Program-made: the position numbers and the translations under genes
NCBI RefSeq assembly: GCF_014384995.1
Contig: NZ_JACRSY010000008.1
Coordinates: 62,001-126,000, forward strand
Length of the DNA stretch: 64,000 bases
Source: Zhenhengia yiwuensis
Lineage (GTDB): Bacteria > Bacillota > Clostridia > Lachnospirales > Cellulosilyticaceae
Direction: 5' to 3'
In this document: in pieces, positions 1 to 8,670 of the stretch
Numbering within the stretch: the first letter of the stretch is position 1
Layout of the letters: every line of letters starts with the position of its first letter
Notes under the pieces: model-generated
What the model saw: only the letters and a program-made list of their open reading frames with translations
The model's database searches: none
Told to the model about the DNA's origin: nothing

Positions 1-83
1 TCTTAAATTCAATTTTGATTTATTATTAAAATTATTGTATTATAATGAGTATATTTCATAATTTACAAAGGGAGTGACAAGAA

Positions 84-1271
84 ATGATTTCAAATAAAAT
101 GCAAACCTTAGTTGCTAATAGCTCTACCATTCGCGCTATGTTTGAAGAAGGTAAGAGACTTGCAGCTATCCATGGGGCTGAAAATGTATATGATTACAGT
201 TTGGGTAACCCCAACGTATTACCTCCAGATACAATCAAAAAAGCCATTATGGAAATTCTTGATTCAGAAAATTCAAATGTCATTCATGGCTATATGAATA
301 ATTCTGGCTATGAAGATGTTCGCACAGAAATTGCGAACTTTATTAATAAAAAACAGAGCCTTAAACTAGATGCTTCTAGTATCGTTATGACTTGTGGCGC
401 TGCTGGCGGACTCAACATTATTTTAAAAGCATTACTGAATCCTGAAGATGAAGTCATTGTATTTGCACCATTCTTTGGAGAATACCGTAACTATGTAAGC
501 AACTTTGACGGTAAATTAATTGTTGTTCCTGCTGATACTACTCACTTTGAACCTAATATAGCAGCCCTTAAGGAAGCTCTTACATCACGTACAAAAGCCG
601 TCATCATCAACTCCCCAAATAATCCAACAGGTGTGATTTACTCTGAAGAAGCTATTAAACACTTGGCCGCTACTCTTGAAGAAGCGGAGAAAGCCTTTGG
701 CACATCTATCTACCTGATTTCAGATGAGCCTTACCGCGAAATCGTATATGATGGTGCTGTTGTACCTTACATACTTCATTACTACAAAAACAGCTTTATT
801 GGCTATTCTTACAGCAAATCACTTTCACTTCCAGGTGAACGTATTGGTTATATTGTAGCACATCCTGAAATGGACCATTTTAATGATATGATGGCAGCTC
901 TTAATGTGGCTAACCGTATATTAGGTTTTGTAAATGCTCCATCTCTCTTCCAAAGAGTTATTGCTAAATGCTTAGAAAGTGAAGTAGACGTTTCTATTTA
1001 TAAACGTAACCGTGACTTACTTTATAATCACCTTGTAAGCCTTGGCTTTGAATGTATCAAACCAGAAGGAGCTTTCTACCTCTTCCCTAAAACACCAATT
1101 GCAGATGATAAAGCTTTCTGTGAAGCAGCAAAAGCTTTTAATCTACTTCTTGTACCAGGTTCTTCCTTTGGTTGTCCAGGCTATATGCGTCTTTCTTACT
1201 GTATCAGCTATGAACAAATCCAGCGTTCTTTACCTGCATTCACTCAACTAGCTGAGGCCTATATCAAATAA
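84..1271 (+). CDS. Pyridoxal-phosphate aminotransferase, class I/II (aspartate aminotransferase-like)
   Basis: 395 aa, the usual length of a fold-type I aminotransferase. Visible are SPNNPTG at 177-183, the PLP-phenol contact DEPY at 214-217, the Schiff-base lysine in YSYSKS (K245) followed by GERIGY, and a C-terminal MRLSYC carrying the likely carboxylate-binding arginine. It should move an amino group from an amino acid to a 2-oxo acid in the cytosol; the exact substrate cannot be read. The ATG follows GGGAG at 8-10 bases, and a TATAAT lies at 41-46. It stands alone, transcribed towards the tRNA operon, and ends at its own terminator. Family assignment is secure, substrate is not. Confidence 0.9.
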   Translation: MISNKMQTLVANSSTIRAMFEEGKRLAAIHGAENVYDYSLGNPNVLPPDTIKKAIMEILDSENSNVIHGYMNNSGYEDVRTEIANFINKKQSLKLDASSIVMTCGAAGGLNIILKALLNPEDEVIVFAPFFGEYRNYVSNFDGKLIVVPADTTHFEPNIAALKEALTSRTKAVIINSPNNPTGVIYSEEAIKHLAATLEEAEKAFGTSIYLISDEPYREIVYDGAVVPYILHYYKNSFIGYSYSKSLSLPGERIGYIVAHPEMDHFNDMMAALNVANRILGFVNAPSLFQRVIAKCLESEVDVSIYKRNRDLLYNHLVSLGFECIKPEGAFYLFPKTPIADDKAFCEAAKAFNLLLVPGSSFGCPGYMRLSYCISYEQIQRSLPAFTQLAEAYIK

Positions 1272-1306
1272 TAGTCCTCTCACTTAGGAGCAAACTTTAT
1301 ATTCGA

Positions 1307-1346
1307 ACAGGCTTATTTCTTAGGTGTTATAAGCCTGTATATTTTT
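1307..1346 (+). terminator. Rho-independent terminator of the aminotransferase gene
   Basis: A 10-bp perfect stem (1307-1316 with 1329-1338) is followed by ATATTTTT. It lies 36 bases after the stop codon. Confidence 0.75.
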
Positions 1347-1475
1347 AATCCACACCTAGCTCAATCCCTCTGGGCGTTTCAGTCCTTTAACGAATGGCAA
1401 TCTCCAATGTAAGCATTACACTGAAAACATTGTAAAAAAACTACCCCCTATGCCTAATAGCATTACTAAAATTTA

Positions 1476-1512
1476 CACAAAAAAACACCTTATCTAATAA
1501 GATAAGGTGTTT
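1476..1512 (-). terminator. Terminator of the tRNA operon
   Basis: A 12-bp perfect stem (1483-1494 with 1501-1512, loop TAATAA) is followed on the minus strand by a run of seven T. It sits six bases past the 3' end of the last tRNA (Phe). Confidence 0.9.
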
Positions 1513-1517
1513 ATGTA

Positions 1518-1590
<73 letters not shown>

Positions 1591-1596
1591 ATATAG

Positions 1597-1669
1597 AGCG
1601 CGAGACGGGACTCGAACCCGCGACCCTCTCCTTGGCAAGGAGATGCTCTACCAACTGAGCCACTCGCGC
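1597..1669 (-). tRNA. tRNA-Gly (GCC), copy 1
   Basis: 73 nt; acceptor GCGCGAG pairs with CTCGCGC, the anticodon loop is TTGCCAA (GCC), the discriminator is U and no CCA is encoded. It is identical to copy 2 over the cloverleaf. Confidence 0.97.
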
Positions 1670-1675
1670 AAAACA

Positions 1676-1748
1676 TGAGCCACCGGAGGCTCGAACTCCG
1701 GACCACTTGATTAAAAGTCAAGTGCTCTACCAACTGAGCTAGTGACCC
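1676..1748 (-). tRNA. tRNA-Lys (UUU), copy 1
   Basis: 73 nt; anticodon loop CTTTTAA (UUU), acceptor GGGTCAC against GTGGCTC with two G-U pairs, discriminator A, no encoded CCA. Confidence 0.97.
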
Positions 1749-1787
1749 ATATTCTATTATACTATTTCCTACGACTTAGGAAATAAA

Positions 1788-1862
1788 TCGGGGTGACAGG
1801 ACTCGAACCTGCGGCCTCCTGAACCCAAATCAGGCGCTCTAGCCAAACTGAGCCACACCCCG
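1788..1862 (-). tRNA. tRNA-Pro (UGG), copy 1
   Basis: 75 nt; acceptor CGGGGTG pairs with CACCCCG, anticodon loop TTTGGGT (UGG), discriminator A, no encoded CCA. The spacer to tRNA-Lys holds a short inverted repeat (TTTCCT / AGGAAA) that may guide processing. Confidence 0.97.
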
Positions 1863-1879
1863 ATAGCTATTTCTAGCAA

Positions 1880-1951
1880 TGACCCATAGGGGAATCGAAC
1901 CCCTGTTACCGCCGTGAAAGGGCGGTGTCTTAACCGCTTGACCAATGGGCC
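1880..1951 (-). tRNA. tRNA-Glu (UUC), copy 1
   Basis: 72 nt; anticodon loop CTTTCAC (UUC), acceptor GGCCCAT against ATGGGTC, discriminator A. Acceptor pair 6-67 is A-U here and G-C in copy 2, a compensatory difference. Confidence 0.97.
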
Positions 1952-1969
1952 TTATAAAATCTGAAGCTA

Positions 1970-2042
<73 letters not shown>

Positions 2043-2048
2043 ATATAA

Positions 2049-2121
2049 AGCGCGAGACGGGACTCGAACCCGCGACCCTCTCCTTGGCAAGGAGATGCTC
2101 TACCAACTGAGCCACTCGCGC
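2049..2121 (-). tRNA. tRNA-Gly (GCC), copy 2
   Basis: 73 nt, anticodon GCC, same cloverleaf as copy 1, no encoded CCA. Confidence 0.97.
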
Positions 2122-2127
2122 AAAACA

Positions 2128-2200
2128 TGAGCCACCGGAGGCTCGAACTCCGGACCACTTGATTAAAAGTCAAGTGCTCTACCAACTGAGCTAGTGACCC
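2128..2200 (-). tRNA. tRNA-Lys (UUU), copy 2
   Basis: 73 nt, anticodon UUU, same cloverleaf as copy 1. The spacer to tRNA-Pro is 96 bases here against 39 in the other block, and contains the hairpin GTTTCAA-GTA-TTGAAAC. Confidence 0.97.
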
Positions 2201-2296
2201 ACGACAGCAAATCTTAGTTTCAAGTATTGAAACTGTAGCTTTGCAAGTCCCTTTAGGGATACATGTTATGCTATTTCCTACAACTTAGGAAATAAA

Positions 2297-2371
2297 TCGG
2301 GGTGACAGGACTCGAACCTGCGGCCTCCTGAACCCAAATCAGGCGCTCTAGCCAAACTGAGCCACACCCCG
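2297..2371 (-). tRNA. tRNA-Pro (UGG), copy 2
   Basis: 75 nt, anticodon UGG, acceptor CGGGGTG / CACCCCG, discriminator A; same cloverleaf as copy 1. Confidence 0.97.
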
Positions 2372-2389
2372 ATATGCTATTTCTAGCAA

Positions 2390-2461
2390 TGACCCGTAGG
2401 GGAATCGAACCCCTGTTACCGCCGTGAAAGGGCGGTGTCTTAACCGCTTGACCAACGGGCC
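2390..2461 (-). tRNA. tRNA-Glu (UUC), copy 2
   Basis: 72 nt, anticodon UUC, acceptor GGCCCGT / ACGGGTC. It is the first gene of the operon, just downstream of the promoter. Confidence 0.97.
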
Positions 2462-2473
2462 TCAACGTGTTTT

Positions 2474-2502
2474 ATAATAACACATTCGTTGACGTATGTA
2501 AA
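2474..2502 (-). promoter_or_regulatory. Promoter of the ten-tRNA operon
   Basis: On the minus strand TTTACA (2497-2502), a 17-base spacer and TATTAT (2474-2479) precede tRNA-Glu by 12 bases. The rest of 2503-2706 is AT-rich and shows nothing I recognise. Confidence 0.75.
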
Positions 2503-2706
2503 TATTTTTTTTCATTTTTTTTAAGTTTTTTTGTAAAAAAATTCCTTCTATCACTTAAACCCTTGATTTTACTAGATTTATGCACTCTAATCACCCTAAA
2601 ATTTCGCACTTTTTTCCTTATATATCACCCTATTAAAACACTATAGTACCAAATACGCTCATCTAAACTCTCTCCTTAAAGAAGCATTGACTACTTCCCC
2701 TTGAAT

Positions 2707-2746
2707 GTAAAAAATAACAGGCCCTTCTATACTAAAGGACCTGTTA
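2707..2746 (-). terminator. Terminator of the UPF0371 gene
   Basis: A 12-bp stem with one mismatch (2715-2726 with 2735-2746) is followed by a T-rich tract on the minus strand, 17 bases after the stop codon. Confidence 0.8.
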
Positions 2747-2762
2747 CTTTTATAGGATTAAA

Positions 2763-4271
2763 TTAGTTGTTGTAATATAAGTTATCTGTTGGATAAACAG
2801 CATCACAAGTTACTTCGATGCCTAATTTTTTGAATGCATTTTCATTGTTATGGCTTAAAATTGTTGTAGCATGTGCTTCACAGCCTTTAAGCATTTCTAA
2901 TTTTTCAAGTGCTATTTGAGCCATTGGATTTGTTGCTGAACAAATTGTAAGCGCAATGAGTACTTCTTCACAGTTTAATGCTGCATTTTTGTTTTTAAGC
3001 GTTTTTTCTTTTAAAGCTAAGATTGGTTCTAAAATAACTGGAGAGATAAGGTGCATTTCATCTGCAATGTTTGCAAAGTATTTGATTGCATTAATAAGTG
3101 CCGCACATGTTCCATCCATAAGTTGTGAGCTCTTACCTGTAATGATTGTACCATCATGAAGCTCAATTGCTACTGCTGAGCAGATTTCACCAACTTCTAC
3201 GTTTTCTCTCATTTTTTCTGCTACTTCTCTTGCTGCTACTGCACATTTACGGTCGCTTTCTTTAAGACCAAGCTCTTCCATAATCAGCTTTACATGTTGT
3301 ACTGTTTCTTTATCTGCATGACCTTTTTTGTATTCACAAGCTGTTTTAAAATATCTTCTGATGATTTCTTGTCTTGAAGCTTCTTTTACTACTTCATCAT
3401 CTACAATACCAAACCCTACACGGTTAACACCCATATCTGTTGGTGATTTGTATACAGCTTCTTCTCCTGTAATTTTCTCAATAATACGTTTTAAGATTGG
3501 GAAAGTCTCAAGGTCACGGTTATAGTTTACTGCAAGCTCATTGTATGCTTCTAAATGGAATGAATCGATCATATTCACATCTTTAAGGTCAGCTGTTGCT
3601 GCTTCATAAGCAATGTTAAGAGGATGTTTAAGTGGTACATTCCACACTGGGAAAGTTTCAAATTTAGAATATCCTGCTACATTACCTCTTTTATATTCAT
3701 GATAAAGCTGGCTAAGACATGTTGCAAGTTTACCGCTACCTGGTCCTGGAGCTGTTACAACTACAATTGGTTTAGTTGTTTCAATATATGGGTTTTTTCC
3801 ATACCCTTCATCACTTACAATTGTATCAACATCTGTTGGATAGCCAGCTGTTGCACTATGTTTGTAAACTTTGATACCACGTCTTTCAAGTTTGTTGATG
3901 AACACTGTTGTTGCTGGTTGATTCTCAAAACGTGTAATAACAACACTGTTTACATCTAAATCATATTCTCTAAGATCATCGATAAGTCTTAAAACATCCA
4001 TATCATAAGTAATACCGAAGTCACCACGAATTTTATTACGTTCAATATCCCCTGCATAAACACAGATAACGATTTCTACCTTATCTTTAAGTTTATGCAG
4101 TAATTTGATTTTTGCATTTTCATCAAAGCCAGGAAGTACTCTTTTCGCATGCATATCGAATAAAAGTTTTCCACCAAATTCTAAATAGAGTTTATCATAA
4201 TTATTAACGCGCTCTAAAATATACTCTGATTGTTCTTGTAAATATTTATTGTGATCGAATCCTATTTTCAT
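2763..4271 (-). CDS. UPF0371 (DUF1846) family protein
   Basis: 502 aa, full length for UPF0371, a cytosolic family widespread in Firmicutes whose physiological function is not settled. The N-terminal part holds the stretch GFDHNKYLQEQS near the start; the glycine-rich TAPGPGSGKLATC around residues 173-185 looks like a phosphate-binding loop and is the family's hallmark. The C-terminal half is helical and holds a cluster of small residues and cysteines (AALNCEEV, TICSATNPMA). AGGAGG stands six bases before the ATG. It is a single-gene unit with its own terminator. Family call is firm; I make no claim on reaction. Confidence 0.9.
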   Translation of the reverse strand: MKIGFDHNKYLQEQSEYILERVNNYDKLYLEFGGKLLFDMHAKRVLPGFDENAKIKLLHKLKDKVEIVICVYAGDIERNKIRGDFGITYDMDVLRLIDDLREYDLDVNSVVITRFENQPATTVFINKLERRGIKVYKHSATAGYPTDVDTIVSDEGYGKNPYIETTKPIVVVTAPGPGSGKLATCLSQLYHEYKRGNVAGYSKFETFPVWNVPLKHPLNIAYEAATADLKDVNMIDSFHLEAYNELAVNYNRDLETFPILKRIIEKITGEEAVYKSPTDMGVNRVGFGIVDDEVVKEASRQEIIRRYFKTACEYKKGHADKETVQHVKLIMEELGLKESDRKCAVAAREVAEKMRENVEVGEICSAVAIELHDGTIITGKSSQLMDGTCAALINAIKYFANIADEMHLISPVILEPILALKEKTLKNKNAALNCEEVLIALTICSATNPMAQIALEKLEMLKGCEAHATTILSHNNENAFKKLGIEVTCDAVYPTDNLYYNN

Positions 4272-4534
4272 TGCTCATCCTCCTAAGTGTTGTCCGTTCT
4301 TCTTAAAATCTCAAGTATATATCATAACCCTTTTACTCTTATTTGAGTAGTCTTAATTTCACCCTTTTTCTAAGGCTTATTTTACCCTGTTTTTGTAGTG
4401 TTTTTACAAACTTTTTATTACCTATTTATTGCTTATTTAAGTAGTCTTCAAGCTGTGCTATAATAGAAGATACCCCCCTAAAATAAAGTGTTAGTCTTTT
4501 TGTATAATAGATTGAATTATATCATTTAAATATA

Positions 4535-4568
4535 AAAAGGTGCAGAGATAAATCTCTGCACCTTTTTT
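4535..4568. terminator. Bidirectional terminator between the SGNH gene and the UPF0371 upstream region
   Basis: A 14-bp perfect stem (4535-4548 with 4553-4566, loop TAAA) is flanked by A and T runs, so it can act on both strands. It serves the SGNH gene on the minus strand and may also end a short plus-strand transcript (see findings). The remainder of 4272-4534 holds the UPF0371 5' region. Confidence 0.85.
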
Positions 4569-5187
4569 AAATATATTTCTCTATTTGTTTTTTCCAAGCT
4601 ACATAACCTTGAGCGGTTAGATGTGCACCATCATGAGTATACTCTGCTTTGAGCTCATTTCTTTCATTTATAAATGCATCGTATAAATTTATGTATTCAT
4701 ATCCATATTCATGAGCTAATTTTTCTAACGCACGATTAACCTCTTGGACATCTTGATTATTGATTTTATGATTATACTCTGTATTATTAACTGGCAAACA
4801 ACTTTGGACATAAACTGTACAATTTTCTATCTTTTTAAATTGATCTAAAATCATGCTATACTCTTCTGCAATTTGAGGTGCACGCTTGCCATCCCAAATA
4901 TCATTGATTCCTATTTTAAGAAATACTTTAGAGGGCTTATTCGCTAATAAGTTTGGCATACGTTCATTCAGCCAAGTTATTCTGTCACTATCAATTCCTC
5001 TATTCACCACATTTTTATTATTTAGCATATCTGCCCATTCATTTCTTTGAGTAAGAGAGTCTCCTACAAACATAATACATCCCTCTTTAATAGGAAGTGT
5101 TTCAAAAATGCCCCTTCTTACAATGATACTTTCATATGGCTCAGCAGATTGAATATATCCTTCTTTCAATGTTACCTTTTCTCCCAC
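4567..5187 (-). CDS. SGNH/GDSL-type esterase (acylhydrolase), cytosolic
   Basis: 206 aa. Block I GDSL puts the nucleophile at S44, the block III GIND contributes N105, and D196-x-x-H199 in HDGAHL forms the rest of the triad; block II glycine is in NRGIDSD. These are the features of the PAF-acetylhydrolase-like branch of SGNH hydrolases, which cleave acyl or acetyl esters. No signal peptide is seen, so it should act in the cytosol, perhaps on acetylated sugars. The start codon is GTG with AGGAGG eight bases upstream. Its stop overlaps the shared terminator. Fold and catalysis are sure; substrate is unknown. Confidence 0.9.
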   Translation of the reverse strand: MGEKVTLKEGYIQSAEPYESIIVRRGIFETLPIKEGCIMFVGDSLTQRNEWADMLNNKNVVNRGIDSDRITWLNERMPNLLANKPSKVFLKIGINDIWDGKRAPQIAEEYSMILDQFKKIENCTVYVQSCLPVNNTEYNHKINNQDVQEVNRALEKLAHEYGYEYINLYDAFINERNELKAEYTHDGAHLTAQGYVAWKKQIEKYI

Positions 5188-5290
5188 AATAATATCCTCC
5201 TAAAATATTATAATTCTAAATACTAAAATCTATTATATATAATTTTAAAATTCATTCAACATTTTACAACAAAATATAGAGATATTTTTT

Positions 5291-5345
5291 AAATAAAAAA
5301 TCGGGAACAACCTTATTTTCACTAAAATAAGGTTGTTCCCGATTT
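5291..5345 (-). terminator. Long-stem terminator of asnS
   Basis: A perfect 22-bp stem (5298-5319 with 5324-5345, loop CACT) is followed by TTTTTTATTT on the minus strand, about 95 bases beyond the asnS stop. The stem is unusually long and GC-rich at its centre. Confidence 0.9.
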
Positions 5346-5439
5346 GGGATACTTAATCTGTTGTTTTTTCTTGTCTTCCCTTTTCTTCTCACTTTCCCTA
5401 AAAAAGTAGGAAAAAGCTTTTAACTCGCTAGAATTTATC

Positions 5440-6831
5440 TTAGAAGTCCGCTTGACCTGTAGTTCTTGGGAATGGAATTACGTCACGGATGTTAGTCATA
5501 CCTGTTAAGTACATGATAAGTCTTTCGAATCCAAGACCGAATCCTGCATGACGGGTACCACCGAATCTTCTAAGGTCTAAGTACCACCAGTAATCTTCTT
5601 CTTTAAGCCCAAGCTCTGCCATTCTTTCAAGAAGAACGTCTAAGTTTTCTTCTCTTTGGCTACCCCCTACAAGTTCACCAATACCTGGTACAAGAAGATC
5701 CATAGCTGCTACTGTTTTGCCGTCTTCATTAAGTTTCATATAGAAAGCTTTAATTTCTTTTGGATAGTTGATTACAAATACTGGTTTTTTGAAGTGTTCT
5801 TCTGTTAAGAAACGTTCATGTTCTGTTTGAAGGTCACATCCCCAGTATACTGGATATTCAAATTCTTTACCGCAAGTTTTAAGAATTTCTACAGCTTCTG
5901 TATAATCTACAACACCAAAATCTGCACTTGCAACACCTTGTAATCTTTCAAGAATACCTTTATCTACGAATTGGTTGAAGAATGCCATTTCTTCTGGTGC
6001 ATTTTCAAGTACGTAGTTAATAACGAATTTTACCATATCTTCTGCAAGGCGCATATCATCTTTAAGGTCTGCAAAAGCGATTTCTGGCTCGATCATCCAG
6101 AACTCAGCTGCATGGCGAGGTGTATTTGATTTCTCAGCACGGAATGTTGGTCCGAATGTGTAAACATCTCTAAATGCCATAGCAAATGTTTCTGCTGAAA
6201 GCTGACCACTTACTGTAAGGTTAGCCATTTTACCAAAGAAATCTTCTTTATAGTTTACTTCACCATTTTCATCTAATGGAGGATTTTTAGGATCAAGCGT
6301 TGTGACTCTAAACATTTCTCCTGCACCTTCACAGTCACTTGCTGTAATAAGTGGTGTATGTGCATAAACGAAGTTACGTTCTTGGAAGAACTTATGAATT
6401 GCATAAGCTGCAAGAGAACGTACTCTAAATACTGCTGAGAAAGTATTTGTTCTTGGTCTTAAGTGAGCGATTTGTCTTAAAAATTCAAATGAGTGACGTT
6501 TCTTTTGAAGTGGGTATTCACTTGGACAGCTCCCTTCTACTACAATTTCAGTTGCTTTGATTTCGAAAGGTTGTTTTTGTCCTGGTGTTAAAATCATATT
6601 ACCCGTTACGATAATTGCTGCACCTACACCAAGTTTTGCAATTTCTTTGAAGTTCTCTAATTGGTCTTCAAATACGATTTGTACACTTTTGAAGAATGTT
6701 CCATCATTAAGTTCAATGAACCCAAATGTTTTTGAATCTCTAACTGTTCTTACCCAACCTGCTACTGTTACAATTTGACCTTGATACTTGTCTGTATCAT
6801 GATATAAATGTCTGATTGCTACTGTATCCAT
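5440..6831 (-). CDS. asnS: Asparaginyl-tRNA synthetase
   Basis: 463 aa, the standard bacterial length. It charges tRNA-Asn with asparagine using ATP in the cytosol. An N-terminal OB-fold anticodon-binding domain (VAGWVRTVRDSKTFGFIELNDG) is followed by the class II catalytic core with motif 2 (TFRAEKSNTPRHAAEFWMIEPE) and motif 3 (GFGLGFERLIMYLTG). The pattern AEFWMIEPE and the C-terminal RDVIPFPRT are typical of AsnRS rather than AspRS. It stands alone behind a T-box leader and a consensus promoter. An intact AsnRS means direct Asn charging is available. Confidence 0.97.
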   Translation of the reverse strand: MDTVAIRHLYHDTDKYQGQIVTVAGWVRTVRDSKTFGFIELNDGTFFKSVQIVFEDQLENFKEIAKLGVGAAIIVTGNMILTPGQKQPFEIKATEIVVEGSCPSEYPLQKKRHSFEFLRQIAHLRPRTNTFSAVFRVRSLAAYAIHKFFQERNFVYAHTPLITASDCEGAGEMFRVTTLDPKNPPLDENGEVNYKEDFFGKMANLTVSGQLSAETFAMAFRDVYTFGPTFRAEKSNTPRHAAEFWMIEPEIAFADLKDDMRLAEDMVKFVINYVLENAPEEMAFFNQFVDKGILERLQGVASADFGVVDYTEAVEILKTCGKEFEYPVYWGCDLQTEHERFLTEEHFKKPVFVINYPKEIKAFYMKLNEDGKTVAAMDLLVPGIGELVGGSQREENLDVLLERMAELGLKEEDYWWYLDLRRFGGTRHAGFGLGFERLIMYLTGMTNIRDVIPFPRTTGQADF

Positions 6832-6877
6832 TTACTCCATCTCCTTTAATCTATTCTTATTTTTGGCAAAGACAATA

Positions 6878-7165
6878 AAAAAGCCCCATCCCTATAAAAA
6901 TTTATAGGGACGAAGCTGTATCTCCGCGGTACCACCCTAGTTGACCTTATGGCCCAACTCTGATCCAAGTATATCTACTAATATACTCTAGATGTAACGG
7001 TCTAGTCCCGTCTAAGCCTACTCATTGCTTTTCGGTTAGAAACTCCAAGATGTTCTTCATCTAATACGTATTACCAAATTCCCAGCACCATTGGCTCTCT
7101 AAAAATACTCTTACTAGACTACTCTTCTTTTCATCGTCTATTGCTTTATTCTAACTTAAATTATG
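6878..7165 (-). promoter_or_regulatory. T-box riboswitch leader of asnS (Asn specifier)
   Basis: Read on the minus strand: AGTA of the specifier loop, the AGAGAG bulge, the apical GGTGCTGGGA, the specifier strand GAAG-AAC-A with AAC at 7052-7054, the T-box core AGGGTGGTACCGCGG (6924-6938), and a terminator stem (6889-6898 with 6901-6910) followed by GGGGCTTTTTT. Uncharged tRNA-Asn would stabilise the antiterminator and switch asnS on. Confidence 0.95.
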
Positions 7166-7170
7166 TCCTC

Positions 7171-7199
7171 ATTATAGAGTGTTCTATTTCGTTTGTCAA
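7171..7199 (-). promoter_or_regulatory. Consensus promoter of the asnS T-box transcript
   Basis: TTGACA (7194-7199), 17 bases, TATAAT (7171-7176) on the minus strand: a perfect sigma-A type promoter, lying immediately past the end of the RNA methyltransferase gene. Confidence 0.92.
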
Positions 7200-7209
7200 C
7201 ACCCATACC

Positions 7210-7998
7210 CTATAAGCGTTGGCGCATGACTTCGTACATACAGATTGAAGCTGCAATAGATGCATTTAAAGACTCTAAGCCACCAGGCATTGGAATGTAT
7301 ACATTCTGATCAGCTTTTGCAATGGCTTCTCCAGATACACCATTTCCTTCATTTCCAATAACTAACATAAGCCCTTTTGTAAGATCTGCTTTAGCTACTT
7401 CCTTAGCTGTATCATCTAATGCTGTTGTAAAGCATGTAAGTCCATGCCCCTTTGCCCACGCCATATAATCTTCTAATGATTTATCTGTTATAACAGGTAC
7501 ATGTAATGATGCTCCCATTGTACTTCTAACTGTTTTAGGACTATAAAGGTCTACGCATCCTTTAGTGAGGAAAATGGCATCTACACCAAACCCATAGGCA
7601 CTTCTAATAATAGTTCCTAAATTACCTGGGTCTTGAAGATTCTCAAGCATAAGGTAGAACCCATTTGCTTTAACCTCTATATCTTCTAATTGTAATGTTT
7701 TCATCTTCACAAGGGCTAAAACGCCTTGAGGTGTCTGTGTATCGCTAATCACTTTAAAAAGTTCACTTGGTACAAGAAGAGCATTTCTTGTAGCGGATAC
7801 CTTTAAAAGGCTTTCATCAAATAAGTCACTCATTACAATCGTATCAATTTCATACTCTTGTGGTATCTCATTAATACTTCTAATGCCTTCTATAATAAAT
7901 AAACCTTGTTTTTTACGCTCATTTTTCTTACTTTGTAGCAACTGAATGTTCTTAATAATAGGATTCGCTGCACTTGTAATAAACTTACTATTTGCCAT
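7210..7998 (-). CDS. SpoU/TrmH family RNA 2'-O-methyltransferase
   Basis: 262 aa. An N-terminal substrate-binding domain of about 95 residues precedes the SPOUT knot domain: motif 1 NLQDPGNLGTIIRSA, motif 2 GLMLVIGNEGNGVS and motif 3 YIPMPGGLESLNASIAASICMYE. Such enzymes methylate ribose 2'-OH in rRNA or tRNA using S-adenosylmethionine; the two-domain form resembles YsgA-type putative 23S rRNA methyltransferases. Its start overlaps the end of ktrA by 11 bases, so it is probably translated in the same operon after the potassium genes. Target nucleotide unknown. Confidence 0.92.
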   Translation of the reverse strand: MANSKFITSAANPIIKNIQLLQSKKNERKKQGLFIIEGIRSINEIPQEYEIDTIVMSDLFDESLLKVSATRNALLVPSELFKVISDTQTPQGVLALVKMKTLQLEDIEVKANGFYLMLENLQDPGNLGTIIRSAYGFGVDAIFLTKGCVDLYSPKTVRSTMGASLHVPVITDKSLEDYMAWAKGHGLTCFTTALDDTAKEVAKADLTKGLMLVIGNEGNGVSGEAIAKADQNVYIPMPGGLESLNASIAASICMYEVMRQRL

Positions 7999-8653
7999 AA
8001 CGTTTTGCCTCTAGTATTTGAATCTGCTTGTTGCTTCCAACTACAACAAGTGTGTCTTCTTGCTCTAATATATAATTAGGAGATGGAGAAATATCAATGA
8101 CACCGCCTCTTTGAACAGCAATAATATTGATGCCATATACACCACGTGGGTCTAACTCAATAATGCTCTTACCTCTCCATTCTGGTAAGATACCCATTTC
8201 AATAATACTATATTCTGAAGAAAGTTGGATGTGATCGAGGATATTCCCTGAAATAAGGTTATTCGCAATACGGATACCCATTTCCTGTTCTGGTAAAATA
8301 ATACGGTCTGCTCCAATTTTTCTAAGTACACGTTCATGAATCTCACTACTTGCCTTTGCAACAACGTAAGGAATGCCTAATTCTTTTAAAAGTAATGTCG
8401 TCATAATACTGGATTGAATATCTTTACCAATTGCTACAATCGCTACATCAAAATTACGAATTCCAAGTGATTTAAGGGTATCCATATCTGCTGCATCTGC
8501 CTGTACGGCATGTGTTACAAACGGCGCAATCTCTTGAATACTCTCTTCACACTTATCGACAACCATTACCTCATAACCTGCTTCTGATAATGTTGTTGCA
8601 AGACTAATGCCAAATCTACCTAGCCCAAAAATTACAAATTGTTTCCCTCTCAT
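7988..8653 (-). CDS. ktrA: KtrA/TrkA potassium-uptake regulatory subunit
   Basis: 221 aa: an RCK_N Rossmann domain with the nucleotide loop GLGRFGISLA at residues 10-19 and the acidic end of strand 2 (VVDKCE), then an RCK_C domain from about residue 135. It forms the cytosolic gating ring of the Ktr channel and binds ATP/ADP or NAD(H); RCK_C domains of this group often bind c-di-AMP, which I infer only from family. It lies 17 bases after ktrB and overlaps the methyltransferase gene. Confidence 0.93.
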   Translation of the reverse strand: MRGKQFVIFGLGRFGISLATTLSEAGYEVMVVDKCEESIQEIAPFVTHAVQADAADMDTLKSLGIRNFDVAIVAIGKDIQSSIMTTLLLKELGIPYVVAKASSEIHERVLRKIGADRIILPEQEMGIRIANNLISGNILDHIQLSSEYSIIEMGILPEWRGKSIIELDPRGVYGINIIAVQRGGVIDISPSPNYILEQEDTLVVVGSNKQIQILEAKRYGK

Positions 8654-8670
8654 TATTTAACCCTCTCTTT

